This document shows, piece after piece, positions 25,373 through 35,700 of a DNA stretch of 64,000 nucleotides. The notes below the pieces were generated by a model that was given only the letters and a program-made list of their open reading frames with translations, was not told the origin of the DNA and ran no database searches. The DNA is from Sedimenticola_A sp040506425 (lineage in GTDB: Bacteria; Pseudomonadota; Gammaproteobacteria; Chromatiales; Chromatiaceae): the NCBI GenBank assembly GCA_965224515.1, contig OZ245051.1:1736001-1800000 (forward strand). Direction: 5' to 3'. Numbering within the stretch: the stretch's first letter is position 1; every line of letters begins with the position of its first letter. Both the position numbers and the translations under genes were made by a program.

Positions 25373-27175
25373 ATGTTCCAAGCTTTTACTGCAGCACTTG
25401 TACTCCTTTTTTCGGCATCCCTCCATGGGGCTCCGGCCAATGAGCTGAAAGACCACCCCTCTCCCTACCTTGCTCTGCATGGCAACGATCCGGTTCACTG
25501 GCAGGCCTGGGGCGAGGATGTACTCGAACGCGCGCGCCGCGAAAACAAGCTGATCTTTATCTCCAGCGGTTACTTTGCCTGTCACTGGTGTCACGTAATG
25601 CAGCGTGAGAGTTATCAGAATGCAGAAGTGGCTGCATTCCTCAATAAACACTTTATTGCCGTTAAGGTGGACCGGGAGCTGCAACCGGCCCTTGATGAGC
25701 ACCTGATCTCTTTTGTAGAGAAGACCCGTGGCAGTGCGGGCTGGCCACTGAATGTCTTCCTTACACCTGAAGGCTACCCCCTTGTGGGACTCACCTATGC
25801 CCCCCCCAAACCTTTCAAAGGGCTGTTGGAGAAGCTCCGCCTGCGCTGGGATGAGCAATCTGAAGATCTCAAGGCCGCAGCACGCCTGGCCTCCCTTGCC
25901 ATGAAAGAGGAGACTCACGAGCCGGTGTTGCCCGAGACCATGGACAAGACACGGCTGCACGCCGGACTGGTCACCATGGCCCTTGCCCTGGGCGACGAGA
26001 TGGAGGGAGGTCTGGGCAGGCAAAACCGTTTCCCCATGGCCCCACAGTGGTCAGCATTGATTGACCGCCTGCTGTTCGACCGGGATGAAAAGCTGATGGA
26101 GCTGGTTGGACTGACCCTGGACCAGATGGCGAGCCAGGGCTTGCGCGATCACATCGGGGGTGGTTTCTTCCGCTATACAGTGGACCCGGGCTGGCAGATT
26201 CCCCACTATGAAAAAATGCTCTATAGCCAGGCCCTGCTCAGCCGGCTCTACCTGAAGGCGTCGAAAGCTTTTGGCCGGCCGGATTACGGTGATGTGGCCC
26301 GGGAGACCCTGGATTTCACCCTGCGTGAGCTTCGTCGGGACAATGGCAGCTTTATCGCCAGCCTTTCCGCTGTGGATAGTCACGAGGTGGAAGGTGGGGG
26401 TTACCTCTGGAGCGAGGCGCAATTAAAGCGTGTTCTGGACGCTGATGAACTGACCTACGCCCGCAAACGCTGGCGCCTGGAGGGCACGCCACCTACCGAA
26501 GGGGGATATCTGCCGGTTGATCACACGTCCCCTGAAGATCTGTCGGCTGAGTCTGGTGATAAGGCGAACGCTCTGGAGATGAAGGTGAAACAGAAACTCC
26601 TGAAAGGGAGGGAGCCTCGCAAGCACCCTGAGGATACCAAGCAGCTGGCAGCCTGGAATGGTCTCATGCTCTCTGCCCTGGTGGACGGGGCCCGTCATCT
26701 TAAGGATTCCCGGTACCGGGAAGCGGCATCTTCATTGAGGGGGTTTCTGGTCAATGAGCTGTGGGACGGTAGTCGCCTCTACCGTGCTCGTGATGGGAAG
26801 AAAAGCCTGGGTAGCGCCGCACTGGAAGATTATGTCTACGTGGCGGCCGGCCTTTACGACTGGGCCACTTTTTCAGGTTCGGATGCTGACCTGGCGTTGT
26901 CACGCCAGTTGACCCAGGCCGCCTGGGATCGCTTTTTCAAACAAAGAGGCTGGCAGAGTACAGACCGGCTTCTCATACCCGGTATAGCCACGGAGCAGGC
27001 GCTGACTGATGGCCCCCTGCCGTCGCCGGCGGCCATGCTGATAGGGTTGAGTTTCAAGTTTGAGGATGAAGCCCTGCAGGCCCAGGCCAATAAGGCACTG
27101 GCCCTGAGTTACTCAACGGTTCAGGAGAAGCCGATCTGGTATGCGAGCCATATTCAGGCACTGCTCGAGCACTGA
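25373..27175 (+). CDS. DUF255 thioredoxin-like and six-hairpin protein, exported
   Basis: A 600-residue protein of the YyaL/SPATA20 family. A signal peptide covers about residues 1-19 (MFQAFTAALVLLFSASLHG). The DUF255 thioredoxin-fold domain (about 25-150) has DPVHWQAWGED and the FACHWCHVMQRESY motif with two cysteines. The rest is an alpha/alpha toroid: HIGGGFFRYTVDPGWQIPHYEKMLY, DSHEVEGGGYLWSE and KQLAAWNGLMLSAL. Classical members are cytoplasmic and about 680 residues; this one is exported and shorter. Function unresolved. It is 66 nt after tatC, possibly in the same transcript. Confidence 0.85.
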   Translation: MFQAFTAALVLLFSASLHGAPANELKDHPSPYLALHGNDPVHWQAWGEDVLERARRENKLIFISSGYFACHWCHVMQRESYQNAEVAAFLNKHFIAVKVDRELQPALDEHLISFVEKTRGSAGWPLNVFLTPEGYPLVGLTYAPPKPFKGLLEKLRLRWDEQSEDLKAAARLASLAMKEETHEPVLPETMDKTRLHAGLVTMALALGDEMEGGLGRQNRFPMAPQWSALIDRLLFDRDEKLMELVGLTLDQMASQGLRDHIGGGFFRYTVDPGWQIPHYEKMLYSQALLSRLYLKASKAFGRPDYGDVARETLDFTLRELRRDNGSFIASLSAVDSHEVEGGGYLWSEAQLKRVLDADELTYARKRWRLEGTPPTEGGYLPVDHTSPEDLSAESGDKANALEMKVKQKLLKGREPRKHPEDTKQLAAWNGLMLSALVDGARHLKDSRYREAASSLRGFLVNELWDGSRLYRARDGKKSLGSAALEDYVYVAAGLYDWATFSGSDADLALSRQLTQAAWDRFFKQRGWQSTDRLLIPGIATEQALTDGPLPSPAAMLIGLSFKFEDEALQAQANKALALSYSTVQEKPIWYASHIQALLEH

Positions 27176-27182
27176 TGGCCCA

Positions 27183-27521
27183 CTAGCGATAGCGCATCCT
27201 GGTGCCATGGAGCAGTGACAGGCTGATCTCCTCTGCGCTCAGGGCCTTGGGGAAGAAGGTGCCGGAAATCTTGGCGCCGATGATGCTGGCCCCCTCCAGG
27301 TTGGTTCGGGACAGATCAAGTCCCCTGAGGTCTGCCTGGCGCAGGTAGCAGTTGCTCAGGTCCAGCCCGTCGGTATGTATGTTTCGCATGTCGAGCCCTC
27401 TCAGGTCGGTGCCTTGCAGATCGCAATGCTCGCCAGCCTCAAGGTGCTTGTTGAACTCGTCAATATGGCCATCCCTTAGCAGTTGATAGAGAGGGTCGTT
27501 CTTGATTTGCGGTATGTTCAT
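27183..27521 (-). CDS. Pentapeptide repeat protein
   Basis: A 112-residue protein. Residues 33-85 contain about ten A(D/N)LxG-type pentapeptides, for example LQGTDLRGLDMRNI, NCYLRQADLRGLDLSRTNL, forming a short right-handed quadrilateral helix. The N-terminal 30 residues are helical (DPLYQLLRDGHIDEFNKHLE). No catalytic motif. Such proteins can mimic DNA or act in complexes, but no role is assigned. It ends 8 nt from the convergent DUF255 gene. Confidence 0.85.
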   Translation of the reverse strand: MNIPQIKNDPLYQLLRDGHIDEFNKHLEAGEHCDLQGTDLRGLDMRNIHTDGLDLSNCYLRQADLRGLDLSRTNLEGASIIGAKISGTFFPKALSAEEISLSLLHGTRMRYR

Positions 27522-27651
27522 GGCCGAATGCTCCCGTCAGTCCTGTCTCTTCTTGTTGTATTGTCCTACATTGAAGTATGGACCAATACGACTATTGTTG
27601 GTTCAACAAATCCCACTGAACTTCCGGTCAATGCCGGGGTGTTATCTCCGG

Positions 27652-28275
27652 TTACTGGCCATTCCTGTAGGTGGCCATCAAGGCCGCAGCGCCCATGAAG
27701 AGGGACCCGAACACCCTGTTCTGCCAACGCTGGTGGCGCTCCTCTTTCATCCACCTCGAAAGGCCTGAGGCGAGCGACGCATAGCCGATCATTACTCCCA
27801 CATCCACCAGGATAAGCGTCAATCCCATGATGAAAAACTGGGTTGCCTGGGCTGCTTCTGGCTCAATGAACTGCGGGAACAGGGCAAGCAGGAATACCGT
27901 GGCCTTGGGATTGGTCAGGTTCACAAAGGTTGCCTCCCAGAAGCGACGCTGATTCCTGGTGTCCCCGCCTGCCTTCATATCAAGCTGCAGCGGAGGTTGC
28001 CTCCATTTGCTGTAGCCCAGCCAGACAAGGTAGGCGACACCCAGCCACTTCACAATGCTGAATGCCAGGTTTGATGAGGCGAGCAGTGTCCCCAGTCCGA
28101 TCCCAACAATGACGATCTGGATGCCATACCCCAACTGCAGTCCCAGAATGGACGGAAGCGTGTTGCGCACTCCATAGTGCACTCCGTTGCTCATGGTATT
28201 CACAGCTCCGGCTCCGGGAGAAACCGAGATCAGTACGGATGCGATAAAAAAAGCGAGCCAGAGTTCCGGTGTCAT
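27652..28275 (-). CDS. LysE/RhtB family exporter
   Basis: A 207-residue integral membrane protein with six predicted helices. The signature SPGAGAVNTMSNGVHYGVRNTL near the N-terminus corresponds to the family's SPGPxxxxxxxxxxxxG motif, and TFVNLTNPKATVFLLALFPQF to the second signature. It probably exports an amino acid or homoserine-lactone-like compound by proton exchange; the substrate is not deducible. Confidence 0.9.
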   Translation of the reverse strand: MTPELWLAFFIASVLISVSPGAGAVNTMSNGVHYGVRNTLPSILGLQLGYGIQIVIVGIGLGTLLASSNLAFSIVKWLGVAYLVWLGYSKWRQPPLQLDMKAGGDTRNQRRFWEATFVNLTNPKATVFLLALFPQFIEPEAAQATQFFIMGLTLILVDVGVMIGYASLASGLSRWMKEERHQRWQNRVFGSLFMGAAALMATYRNGQ

Positions 28276-28481
28276 GTTCCAAGCTCAGCTGAAGCTGCTA
28301 TTGAATATATTCTAGATGTTATCGACTCATTCCGCATGGTCCGCCCGGCCTGGCGTGCAAGGTGACACGCCTTGAGTCGCTCACCGGGAAGGTTGTGTGA
28401 TCAGAACTCCCCTGTTTGGGTATTCCGCTGCGCTCAAGAGAAAGATCAGGAGTGCAATATTCAGATCATTACTACCTGGAC

Positions 28482-28964
28482 TCAATAAAGATACTCGATC
28501 TCGTCATTCACAAAGGTATAGCGTGGTTGCTTGTACCAGCCGTACAACAAAGACCAGCGAGGCTCCTTGTGTACCTTGGATTGATAGATCTTTAACTCGC
28601 CTGTTTTGTCGTTCATCCAGAAATCGAGATCGTACAGCTTGTCCGGTTTACCCACCACATGAAAATCTGTGCAGGCAAAATAGATATCGCTTCCGATCTG
28701 TCTTACCGGATCGTGGATCTGAACAAACTTTAACGACAGGATTTCCCCGGTTTTATCGTCACGCAGGCGGAATATGCCATCATCATTAACGGCCGAATCA
28801 ATATGCTTCATCATCGTTGACTTGATGTCTTCGACGTAATACTTGCGCTTCTCAGTGGATGTTTCCTGGGGTGATTCATCGGCTGCATGAACACCCCCCA
28901 CAGACAGGCTCATCGTTCCGGACAGGAAGGCGATACTGATAAATGATCGAATGAATCTCGGCAT
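28482..28964 (-). CDS. Small exported protein of unknown function
   Basis: A 160-residue protein with a signal peptide (about residues 1-28, ending GGVHAA). The mature part is compact and alpha/beta: YYVEDIKSTMMKHIDSAVND, DDKTGEILSLKFVQIHDPVR, YFACTDFHVVGKPDKLYDLD, and LLYGWYKQPRYTFV. I recall similar periplasmic proteins in sulfur-oxidising and magnetotactic bacteria but no named family. It starts 11 nt after the stop of the repeat protein upstream, so the two are co-transcribed. Confidence 0.75.
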   Translation of the reverse strand: MPRFIRSFISIAFLSGTMSLSVGGVHAADESPQETSTEKRKYYVEDIKSTMMKHIDSAVNDDGIFRLRDDKTGEILSLKFVQIHDPVRQIGSDIYFACTDFHVVGKPDKLYDLDFWMNDKTGELKIYQSKVHKEPRWSLLYGWYKQPRYTFVNDEIEYLY

Positions 28965-28975
28965 TTGATTAAACC

Positions 28976-29311
28976 CTATTCTACCGGCATACCCGCGTGC
29001 TCACTGACCTTCTTTTTCATAGGCTTTCCGCCATGCTCAGCAGCTGTATCTGCATGCTCACTGGCCTTCTCTTCCATAGGCTTTCCGCCATGTTCAGCAG
29101 CTTTACCTGCATTCTCGCTGGCTTCTGGCAGCAATGAGGGTACATCGGGATTGGAAGCCTCATCTGCCAGCTGCTCATTCATCTCCATTCCCTTGCCTGC
29201 ATGTTCGGTTGCCTGCGGGGCTGCTTTTTTTGTCTCCATCGCCTTCCCTCCGTGCTCTGCGGCGATCGTGGTCAAAGGGATCAGTAACATCAGGCCTAGA
29301 ATCTTTTTCAC
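28976..29311 (-). CDS. Exported low-complexity repeat protein
   Basis: A 111-residue protein. The signal peptide MKKILGLMLLIPLTTIAA is followed by imperfect 9-15-residue repeats built on (A/S)EHGGKxME and (A/S)EHAGKGME, for example AAEHGGKPMEEKASEHADT and AAEHGGKPMKKKVSEHAGM. The DNA carries matching tandem repeats. The frame opens at 29347, but GTG 29311 has a perfect AGGAGG 5 nt upstream and begins the signal peptide. The regular His and Met spacing suggests metal binding (copper or similar), which is inference. Confidence 0.75.
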   Translation of the reverse strand: MKKILGLMLLIPLTTIAAEHGGKAMETKKAAPQATEHAGKGMEMNEQLADEASNPDVPSLLPEASENAGKAAEHGGKPMEEKASEHADTAAEHGGKPMKKKVSEHAGMPVE

Positions 29312-29362
29312 AATAATCCTCCTCAGGATAGATAGGTCAAGTGGCAAACTACCACCAGTTTA

Positions 29363-30178
29363 TTAATCAGACAAACCCATATTCCGGCGACTGAAGGGTT
29401 CCGAAAACCATGCGCGGAACGAGAGAGATAGATCCCGTGCTTCAGGCAGCCCGATTGCATCTTCGGCAAGTTGGTTGTCAGGGCTGCGGGGAACCTGGTT
29501 ATAGCTTCTGAACAATGGATCCCAAAAGCTGAAGATGGTTGAAAAATTCGCGTCGCCATACTGCCGGTCGACCACGTGATGTGAAGCATGAAAGCGCGGC
29601 GTGACAATGACACGGGACAGAAATCGTTCGATGGGATCCGGGAGATCGATATTGCTATGGTGGAATTGGGCGCAAAGGCTGATAAGGCCCTCGAATATAA
29701 ACCAGGCGATAGCAGTGGGCCCCCATACCAGCACCCAAATAGCCTTGGCGAATGATGATAGAACCAGTTCGCCGGGGTGAAAGCGCAAGGCGGTTGTCAC
29801 ATCCATTTCATTATCTGCGTGGTGGGCCTTGTGGAAGCGCCAGAGAAATGAAAAGCGATGATTTGCCCGATGCCAGAGATAGTCGAAAGCATCGATCACG
29901 AGTAACGACAGAATGATCTCCAGCCAGCCGTTCAGCCCCAGCCAGCGCGAGATCCCCCAGCCCTGCTGCTCGACATAGACGATCCACAGCAGAAAGGGTA
30001 CATAGATCAGAAGGCGTACCAGGAATGTATTGAATGCCGCTACGGAGAAGTGAAAGAAGAAGCGTTTGATCCTGCTGCCCTGCCAGCTGCGGGCGGGAAG
30101 TAGCGATTCAATGAGTAAAAAGAATGACAACCCGCCTAAAAAAAGTGCCAGGCGTCCACCATCAAGATCCAGTTCCAT
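29363..30178 (-). CDS. Sterol desaturase / fatty acid hydroxylase-superfamily protein
   Basis: A 271-residue integral membrane protein. The di-iron histidine boxes are present in order: HRANHRF (about residue 109), HKAHHADNE (about 121), and HHSNIDLP then HASHHVVDRQYGDANF in the second half. These fit the FA_hydroxylase family, whose members hydroxylate or desaturate lipids. Five or so membrane helices precede and separate the boxes. The substrate is unknown. Confidence 0.88.
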   Translation of the reverse strand: MELDLDGGRLALFLGGLSFFLLIESLLPARSWQGSRIKRFFFHFSVAAFNTFLVRLLIYVPFLLWIVYVEQQGWGISRWLGLNGWLEIILSLLVIDAFDYLWHRANHRFSFLWRFHKAHHADNEMDVTTALRFHPGELVLSSFAKAIWVLVWGPTAIAWFIFEGLISLCAQFHHSNIDLPDPIERFLSRVIVTPRFHASHHVVDRQYGDANFSTIFSFWDPLFRSYNQVPRSPDNQLAEDAIGLPEARDLSLSFRAWFSEPFSRRNMGLSD

Positions 30179-30453
30179 ATGTTTTTAGTTCCCACGATGT
30201 CGGGTGGTTAGTTTAACTGCCTGGCTGTTTGAAACAAGATTACCTTTCTCTGACAACCGTGGGCCTGTAAAGATCCATAATGATTGAACTATAAGGAAAT
30301 TATTGACCTTGTCTACCTGATGGGCTGTGTGTGAATGCAGGGTTCCAGGTTGCACAGTTGATAAACGATGCCGGGGTGATGTGACAGCTAATTGGCTCTG
30401 GGGTAGTATCGTCAGTAATCCATTCCATTGGTAAGCAACCGCGATCAGGGTAG

Positions 30454-30861
30454 ATGAAAAAAATCATTTGGAAAGACGAATTCAGCGTTGGCGTCGAAGA
30501 ACTTGATCGACAGCACCAACAGATAATCGATGTTATCAACACATTGATTGATAAGCCTCGTTTTCTTCTCAGGTTTCAAAACGTTTCGTCAGCTCTGGTA
30601 GAGCTTACAAATTACGTCTCTGAACATTTTCTGTTGGAAGAGCGTCTGCTTCAGGAAAACGGATACCCCGACCTTCTTGAGCATTCCAAGAAACATACGG
30701 CTTACAGCAAGAAGATCACAGACTTGTGCATGGGGTCATTGCACGACAAAAGTGAAGTCCCATCTGAATTATTAGGTTTCCTTACTGACTGGTGGACCAA
30801 CCATATTCTCCACGAAGATATGCAATACAAAGCCTTCTTTCAAGAAAAGGGAGTTGGATAA
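30454..30861 (+). CDS. Bacteriohemerythrin
   Basis: A 135-residue four-helix-bundle di-iron protein. All ligand motifs are visible: DRQHQQIID (helix A His), HFLLEERLLQENGYP (His and Glu of helix B), HSKKHTAYSKK (helix C) and HILHEDMQYKAFF (helix D His and Asp). Single-domain members bind O2 or act in its delivery or sensing. An AGGG-type ribosome-binding site lies upstream. It precedes the sensor kinase region by about 490 bases. Confidence 0.93.
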   Translation: MKKIIWKDEFSVGVEELDRQHQQIIDVINTLIDKPRFLLRFQNVSSALVELTNYVSEHFLLEERLLQENGYPDLLEHSKKHTAYSKKITDLCMGSLHDKSEVPSELLGFLTDWWTNHILHEDMQYKAFFQEKGVG

Positions 30862-31348
30862 ATCTGATCAAAGATATCGATGAGAACAGGTTCGGATGAT
30901 TTCGTCTCATCTGGGTATATCCCCCGCTTTTGGCCAAATATAGCAGTAAGCCCCGGCTGATATTTACATCGGATAGAGTCCGGTTTCAGACGATTAAAAC
31001 CGTACTGTGCGTTCCAGGTTGTTGTCTCTGTCTGGAAAGGCAATGAGTAACTCATGGGGTCACGGGGAGTGTGTGGCGAGTGCTCTGAGTCAGTTGTGGT
31101 CCTTCGCCTGGCACATGGCGCTGTTCGCCGACCGGATCACCCCTTCCGGTTTCATTGAGTCACCGCAGGGATGGATGGCAATGCGGATAAGAACGCGCAA
31201 CATCAACGTTCCCTGTTCAACGGGTTGCGCGACCGCCGGATGGCTGCAGTTTGAAAACCGTTGCCGGCTAATGATGAAAATCCCCGGATAACACCTAAAA
31301 TGGTCATTATTGACGTAGTGAAATCCTAAAGGATCGGCTCGATACCCT
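30862..31348. other. Intergenic region without a recognised gene
   Basis: About 490 bases with short open frames on both strands, none with a family-like sequence or a good ribosome-binding site. It must contain the promoter of the split sensor kinase gene. I see nothing else in it. Confidence 0.5.
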
Positions 31349-31585
31349 ATGGTTTCTAACTTCGCAACCAACCTAAACGATAGTCTGCTCAAGCGAGTGG
31401 GTATTGGGCTCAACCAGCTCTACATCCTGGCCCTTGCGCTCATCCTGGTGGTGGGCGGAGCCGTCACGGCCATGACGCTGATCGAACGGCAGTACCGGGC
31501 CAACCTGGAAAATACCCTGCAGACGGTACTGGGTCAGGTCGACTCGGCCCTGCTCACCTGGTCACGTGTAGTAATTCAGACTTGA
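31349..31585 (+). pseudogene. Hybrid sensor histidine kinase, 5' fragment split by IS481-type element
   Basis: The first 73 codons of the kinase, then 5 codons running into the IS end before a stop. It contains the N-terminal membrane helix (LNQLYILALALILVVGGAVTAMTLIERQ, about residues 21-48) and the start of the extracytoplasmic sensor domain. Removing the element and one copy of the 7-bp duplication joins ...ALLTWSR directly and in frame to EQRKITRYLAHAEQ of the downstream fragment, giving 1314 residues. Confidence 0.9.
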
Positions 31586-32771
31586 TCTGACAGTTACCGA
31601 CTTTTCAGAAGGTGTCTGTCAGGTCAAATTCAGTTCACGAATTTTTCCTTCCAGATCGTTTTCCCATCAAGGAGCGTTTGCATCGGCGTTCTGCCACAGC
31701 ACTTTTTACCTTGATGAGTTCGCTCATTATTGTAGACATCAAGCCATTCGTCCAGATCGACTTGTAGCTCTTCGAGCGTGGTATATATTTTCCTGCGTAG
31801 TGCTGGCTGATAAAACTCCTGCAGGATGGTCTTGTGGAAGCGCTCACAGATCCCATTGGTTTGCGGGTGCCGTACTTTCGTTCGAGTGTGCTCAATGTCG
31901 TTAATAGCCAGATAGAGCTGGTAATCATGCTGCTCTACCTTGCCGCAATACTCAGTTCCTCGGTCGGTAAGAATCCGCAGTACCGGTAGCTCCTGTGAGG
32001 TGTAGAACGGCAATACCCGGTCATTGAGTAGGTCTGCGGCCGTGATGGGCGTTTTGGTTGTGTAGAGCTTACAGTGTGCGATCTTTGCATAGGTATCAAC
32101 ATAGGTCTGCTGGTACACCCGGCCAACACCCTTGAAGGTGCCGACATAGAAAGTATCCTGCGAACCCAGGTAGCCAGGGTGGGCTGTATCAATCTCACCA
32201 CCGGCCTCATCATCGAGCTTCTTGCGCTCCAGGGCCTGTACCTGAGACTCAGTGAGGATAATTCCCTCCGCAGCAACCTTGGCCTCCAGTGCCTTCAGGC
32301 GCTGTTTAAAGTTACCAAGATCATGCCGCATCCAGATACTACGTACTCCACTTGGGGAAACGAAGACACCCTTCTTGCGCAGCTCGTTGGAGACCCGGAC
32401 CTGACCATGGGCGGGCTCATCGGTGGCATATAGGACAACCGCACCCTCGACCTGAGGGTCTACCCGGTTCTTGATGTTGGGGGCTCGGCGGGGCTTCTCC
32501 AGTAGTGCATCCACACCACCTTCCTCCACGGCATCCTTATAGCGGTAGAAAGTGTCTCGGGAGACACCCATCATCTTGCACGCCTTGGCTACGTTGCCCA
32601 GTTCGTCGGCAAGATTAAGCAGGCCCACCTTGTGTTTGATTATACGATCGTTACTATGAAGCATGAGGGTTACCTCTTATGTGTTTTGATTTCAGGTTTA
32701 GGCACCTTCATCAAAACCGGTAACCCTCTCTTTTTCAAGAGGATGTGTCAGATTGGGTCTGAACTAATACA
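31567..32771 (-). mobile_element. IS481-family insertion sequence, 1205 bp, with 7-bp target duplication
   Basis: The terminal inverted repeats begin TGTAGTAATTCAGAC (left) and TGTATTAGTTCAGAC (right, minus strand) and continue for about 26 bases with some mismatches, with TGTA tips usual for IS481. GGTCACG flanks it on both sides (31560-31566 and 32772-32778). One intact transposase gene occupies most of it. Exact ends and an exact target duplication indicate simple, fairly recent insertion. Confidence 0.93.
31630..32664 (-). CDS. IS481-family transposase
   Basis: A 344-residue DDE transposase. The N-terminal helix-turn-helix is ACKMMGVSRDTFYRYKDAVEEGG. The rve integrase core has the first Asp in YVDTYAKIAHCKLY, the second in RILTDRGTEYCG, and the Glu in PQTNGICERFHKTILQEFY. 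The C-terminal signature is WLDVYNNERTHQGKKCCGRTPMQTLL. Complete and apparently functional. Confidence 0.95.
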   Translation of the reverse strand: MLHSNDRIIKHKVGLLNLADELGNVAKACKMMGVSRDTFYRYKDAVEEGGVDALLEKPRRAPNIKNRVDPQVEGAVVLYATDEPAHGQVRVSNELRKKGVFVSPSGVRSIWMRHDLGNFKQRLKALEAKVAAEGIILTESQVQALERKKLDDEAGGEIDTAHPGYLGSQDTFYVGTFKGVGRVYQQTYVDTYAKIAHCKLYTTKTPITAADLLNDRVLPFYTSQELPVLRILTDRGTEYCGKVEQHDYQLYLAINDIEHTRTKVRHPQTNGICERFHKTILQEFYQPALRRKIYTTLEELQVDLDEWLDVYNNERTHQGKKCCGRTPMQTLLDGKTIWKEKFVN

Positions 32772-35700
32772 GGTCACGGGAACAGCGCAAGATTACCAGA
32801 TACCTGGCCCATGCAGAGCAGTCGCTCTCTTCCGTCCAACTGCTACTGCAAGCCCTGCCGGAACAGTCCGAACTGCTGGCATTGCCTGCCCAGAGGGCCC
32901 TGCGGGAGAGATTTGCGCAATACCTCCAGAGTGGCCAGTACCGGGGCTTTTTCATTATCGGTCCGGGCAATATCAACCTGGCCTCATCCCGGGATACCAA
33001 CGTGGGCAGGGTCAACCTGCTGGAGGAGCAGCCCGATATATTGCAAAAGCTCTGGGGTGGCGAGACGGCCATCAGTCGGATTCAGAAGACCGATGTGCCC
33101 CTGACCGCGGAACAGGAGTTGTTCCAGCAGCCGGGGGACGAGACCCTGTTCGTGGGTGCGCCGATAAAGGATGCCTCGGGCGAGGTGATCGCCCTGCTGA
33201 CCGTGCGCCTGGACCCCTATTCCAACCTGTTTCCCCTGCTCAAGCAGGGTAGGCTGAGTGCAAGTGGCGAGAGCTATATCTTCGACAGGGAAGGCATTAT
33301 GCTCAGCCCCAGCCGTTTCACAGATGATCTGGTGACTGCCGGCCTGGGTGCTCCGGATGGTTACAGTCCTCTCAATGTTGAAATAAGAGATCCGGGTACC
33401 AGCCTTCTTACCGGCGACGGCCCCGTGACGCCTGACTCGAACCGTCCACTGACACTAATGGCAAAAAGTGCCACCAGGGGAGAGTCTGGCAGCAACCTCG
33501 ACGGTTACCGCGACTACCGTGGTGTTCCGGTTGTCGGAGCCTGGCTGTGGGACCATGAAATGAGTTTTGGCATCACCACCGAGCAGGACGTGGCCGAGGC
33601 CTACGGCCTCTTTCACTTTGTGCGGCTGCTGGTCTATGGTGGCGCGCTGGCAACCGGGGTCATCATTCTCCTGTTGGCTTATACCTTCGGTCGTGGACGT
33701 CGCAAGGTGCGCGAGGTAGAGAACCGTCTCCAGGCGGTGGTGGACACGGCGGTGGACGCCATCCTGGTGATCGATGAACGGGGTCGCATCGAGAGCGCCA
33801 ACCCGGCCGTGGAAAAACTGTTCGGCTATCCGCGTGACGTGCTGCTTGGCAACAACGTCAACATGCTGATGCCCGAACCCTACCAAGGCGAGCACGACGG
33901 CTACCTGGCGCGTTATCGGAAAACCGGCGAGGCCCGGATCATCGGTGCCGGCCGGGAGGCGGAGGGCAAGCGAGCCGACGGCAGTAAGTTTCCACTGGAC
34001 CTGAGCATAAGCTGCCTGGAGCTGGATTCGGGCCTGCGCTTCGCCGGCATCATCCGGGACACCAGCGATCGCAAGCAGGCCGAGCGTGATCTGCAAGAGG
34101 AACGGGACTTCACCCGTGCGGTGCTGGACTCGCTCTCCGCCCATATTTCGGTACTGGATGAGAAGGGTGAGATCGTGCTGACCAACAAGGCCTGGCTCGA
34201 TTTCGCCGCAAGCAACGGCCTGCCCAGAGAGTATGCGGGACTGGGGGCCAACTACCTGCAGGTGGTGGAGAATGCCACTGGCCCTGATGCAGACGAGGCA
34301 CCCGCAACCACCCGGCTGCTGCGCCAGCTGCTGAGCGGCGAGCGCAACAATTTCTCCCTGGAGTATCCCTGCCACAGCCCCGAAGAGGAGCGCTGGTTCC
34401 AGATGCGGGCCAGCCGGTTCATGCACCATGACCGGTTCGTCGTCGTGATATCGCACATCAATATCACCGAGCGTAAGGAGGCGGAGGTGGAACTGATCAA
34501 GGCCCGGGAGGAGGCGGAGACGGCCAACCGCGCAAAATCCACCTTCCTCGCCACCATGAGCCACGAGATCCGCACCCCCCTCAACGGTATCGTGGGAACC
34601 ATCGACCTGCTGGCACACACCAGCATGGCCCAGAACCAACAGGGCCTGGTGCGCACCGCCCACGACTCCTCCCTGACCCTGATGGGCATCATCGACGACA
34701 TCCTCGACTTCTCCAAGATCGAGGCCGGCCGGCTCGAATTGAATCCCGAGCCCCTGACCCTGGAAGGCGTGATCGAGAGCATTGCCGAGACCCTGCAGCC
34801 CAATGCCGCACGTAAGGCGGTGGAGTTGCTGATCTACTGTGATCCGAAGCTGCCCGCCGTGATGGCCGACCCGGTGCGCCTGCGCCAAATCGTCTACAAC
34901 CTGGCAGGCAACGCCATCAAGTTCAGCGGTGATCTGCAGGACCGCAATGGCCGGGTGGTGCTGAGTGCACGACTGTTGCACCATGACGACGGCCTGGTGG
35001 ATATCCGCCTGGAGGTGCGCGACAACGGTATTGGCATGAGCCAGGAGGTTCAGCAACGGCTGTTCCGGCCCTTCGCCCAAGGCGAAGGGACAACCACCCG
35101 TCGCTTCGGCGGCACCGGCCTTGGACTGGTCATCTGCCAACGTCTGGTGGAACTGATGGGGGGAAGCATCGAACTGCAGAGCGAGGAGGGCAAGGGGACA
35201 CAGTTCTCCGTGAACCTATCCTTTACCGTGGCTGCCGATGCGATCGAACCGATCCACTCCGACCTGGACGGCGTCAAGGTACTGCTTCTGGCTGGTGACA
35301 CGGAAACCGCCGGCTATCTGCGCGGTTACCTCGATCATGCGGGGGCGAAAGTGGTAACAGCCGATTCCGACGAGTTGATCGACCGCTTCCATGCCCTGGC
35401 AACCGCCCCCGGTGACCTGGTGGTGGTGATAGACAGCCGGGGGAACGACCCCGAGGCGGACAGGGTCCTGGGCCGGCTTTGTGAATCAGCGCCGGGCGGG
35501 GTCGAGTTGAAGTTTCTCCTGATCAGCCGCGGCAAGCGCCGTTATCCCCGCACCTATAAACAGGAAGGCATGACCCTCGACCTGAATGCCATGCGCCGCA
35601 CCGCCCTGCTCAATGCGGTGGCTGCCACCGCCGGCAGGGAGTCGCCCGAACTTGCCGACCAGCAGATCCCTACGGCCCCGGTGGCACCGCAATTCACCGA

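Noticed and set aside
30862..31348. Small genes on either strand in the gap before the kinase
   Set aside because: Frames at 31007 and 31090 have no ribosome-binding site or recognisable sequence and overlap each other antisense.
33455..35140. A 561-codon open frame on the minus strand inside the sensor kinase
   Set aside because: It is antisense to clearly conserved kinase domains, has no family-like sequence, and arises from high-GC codon bias.
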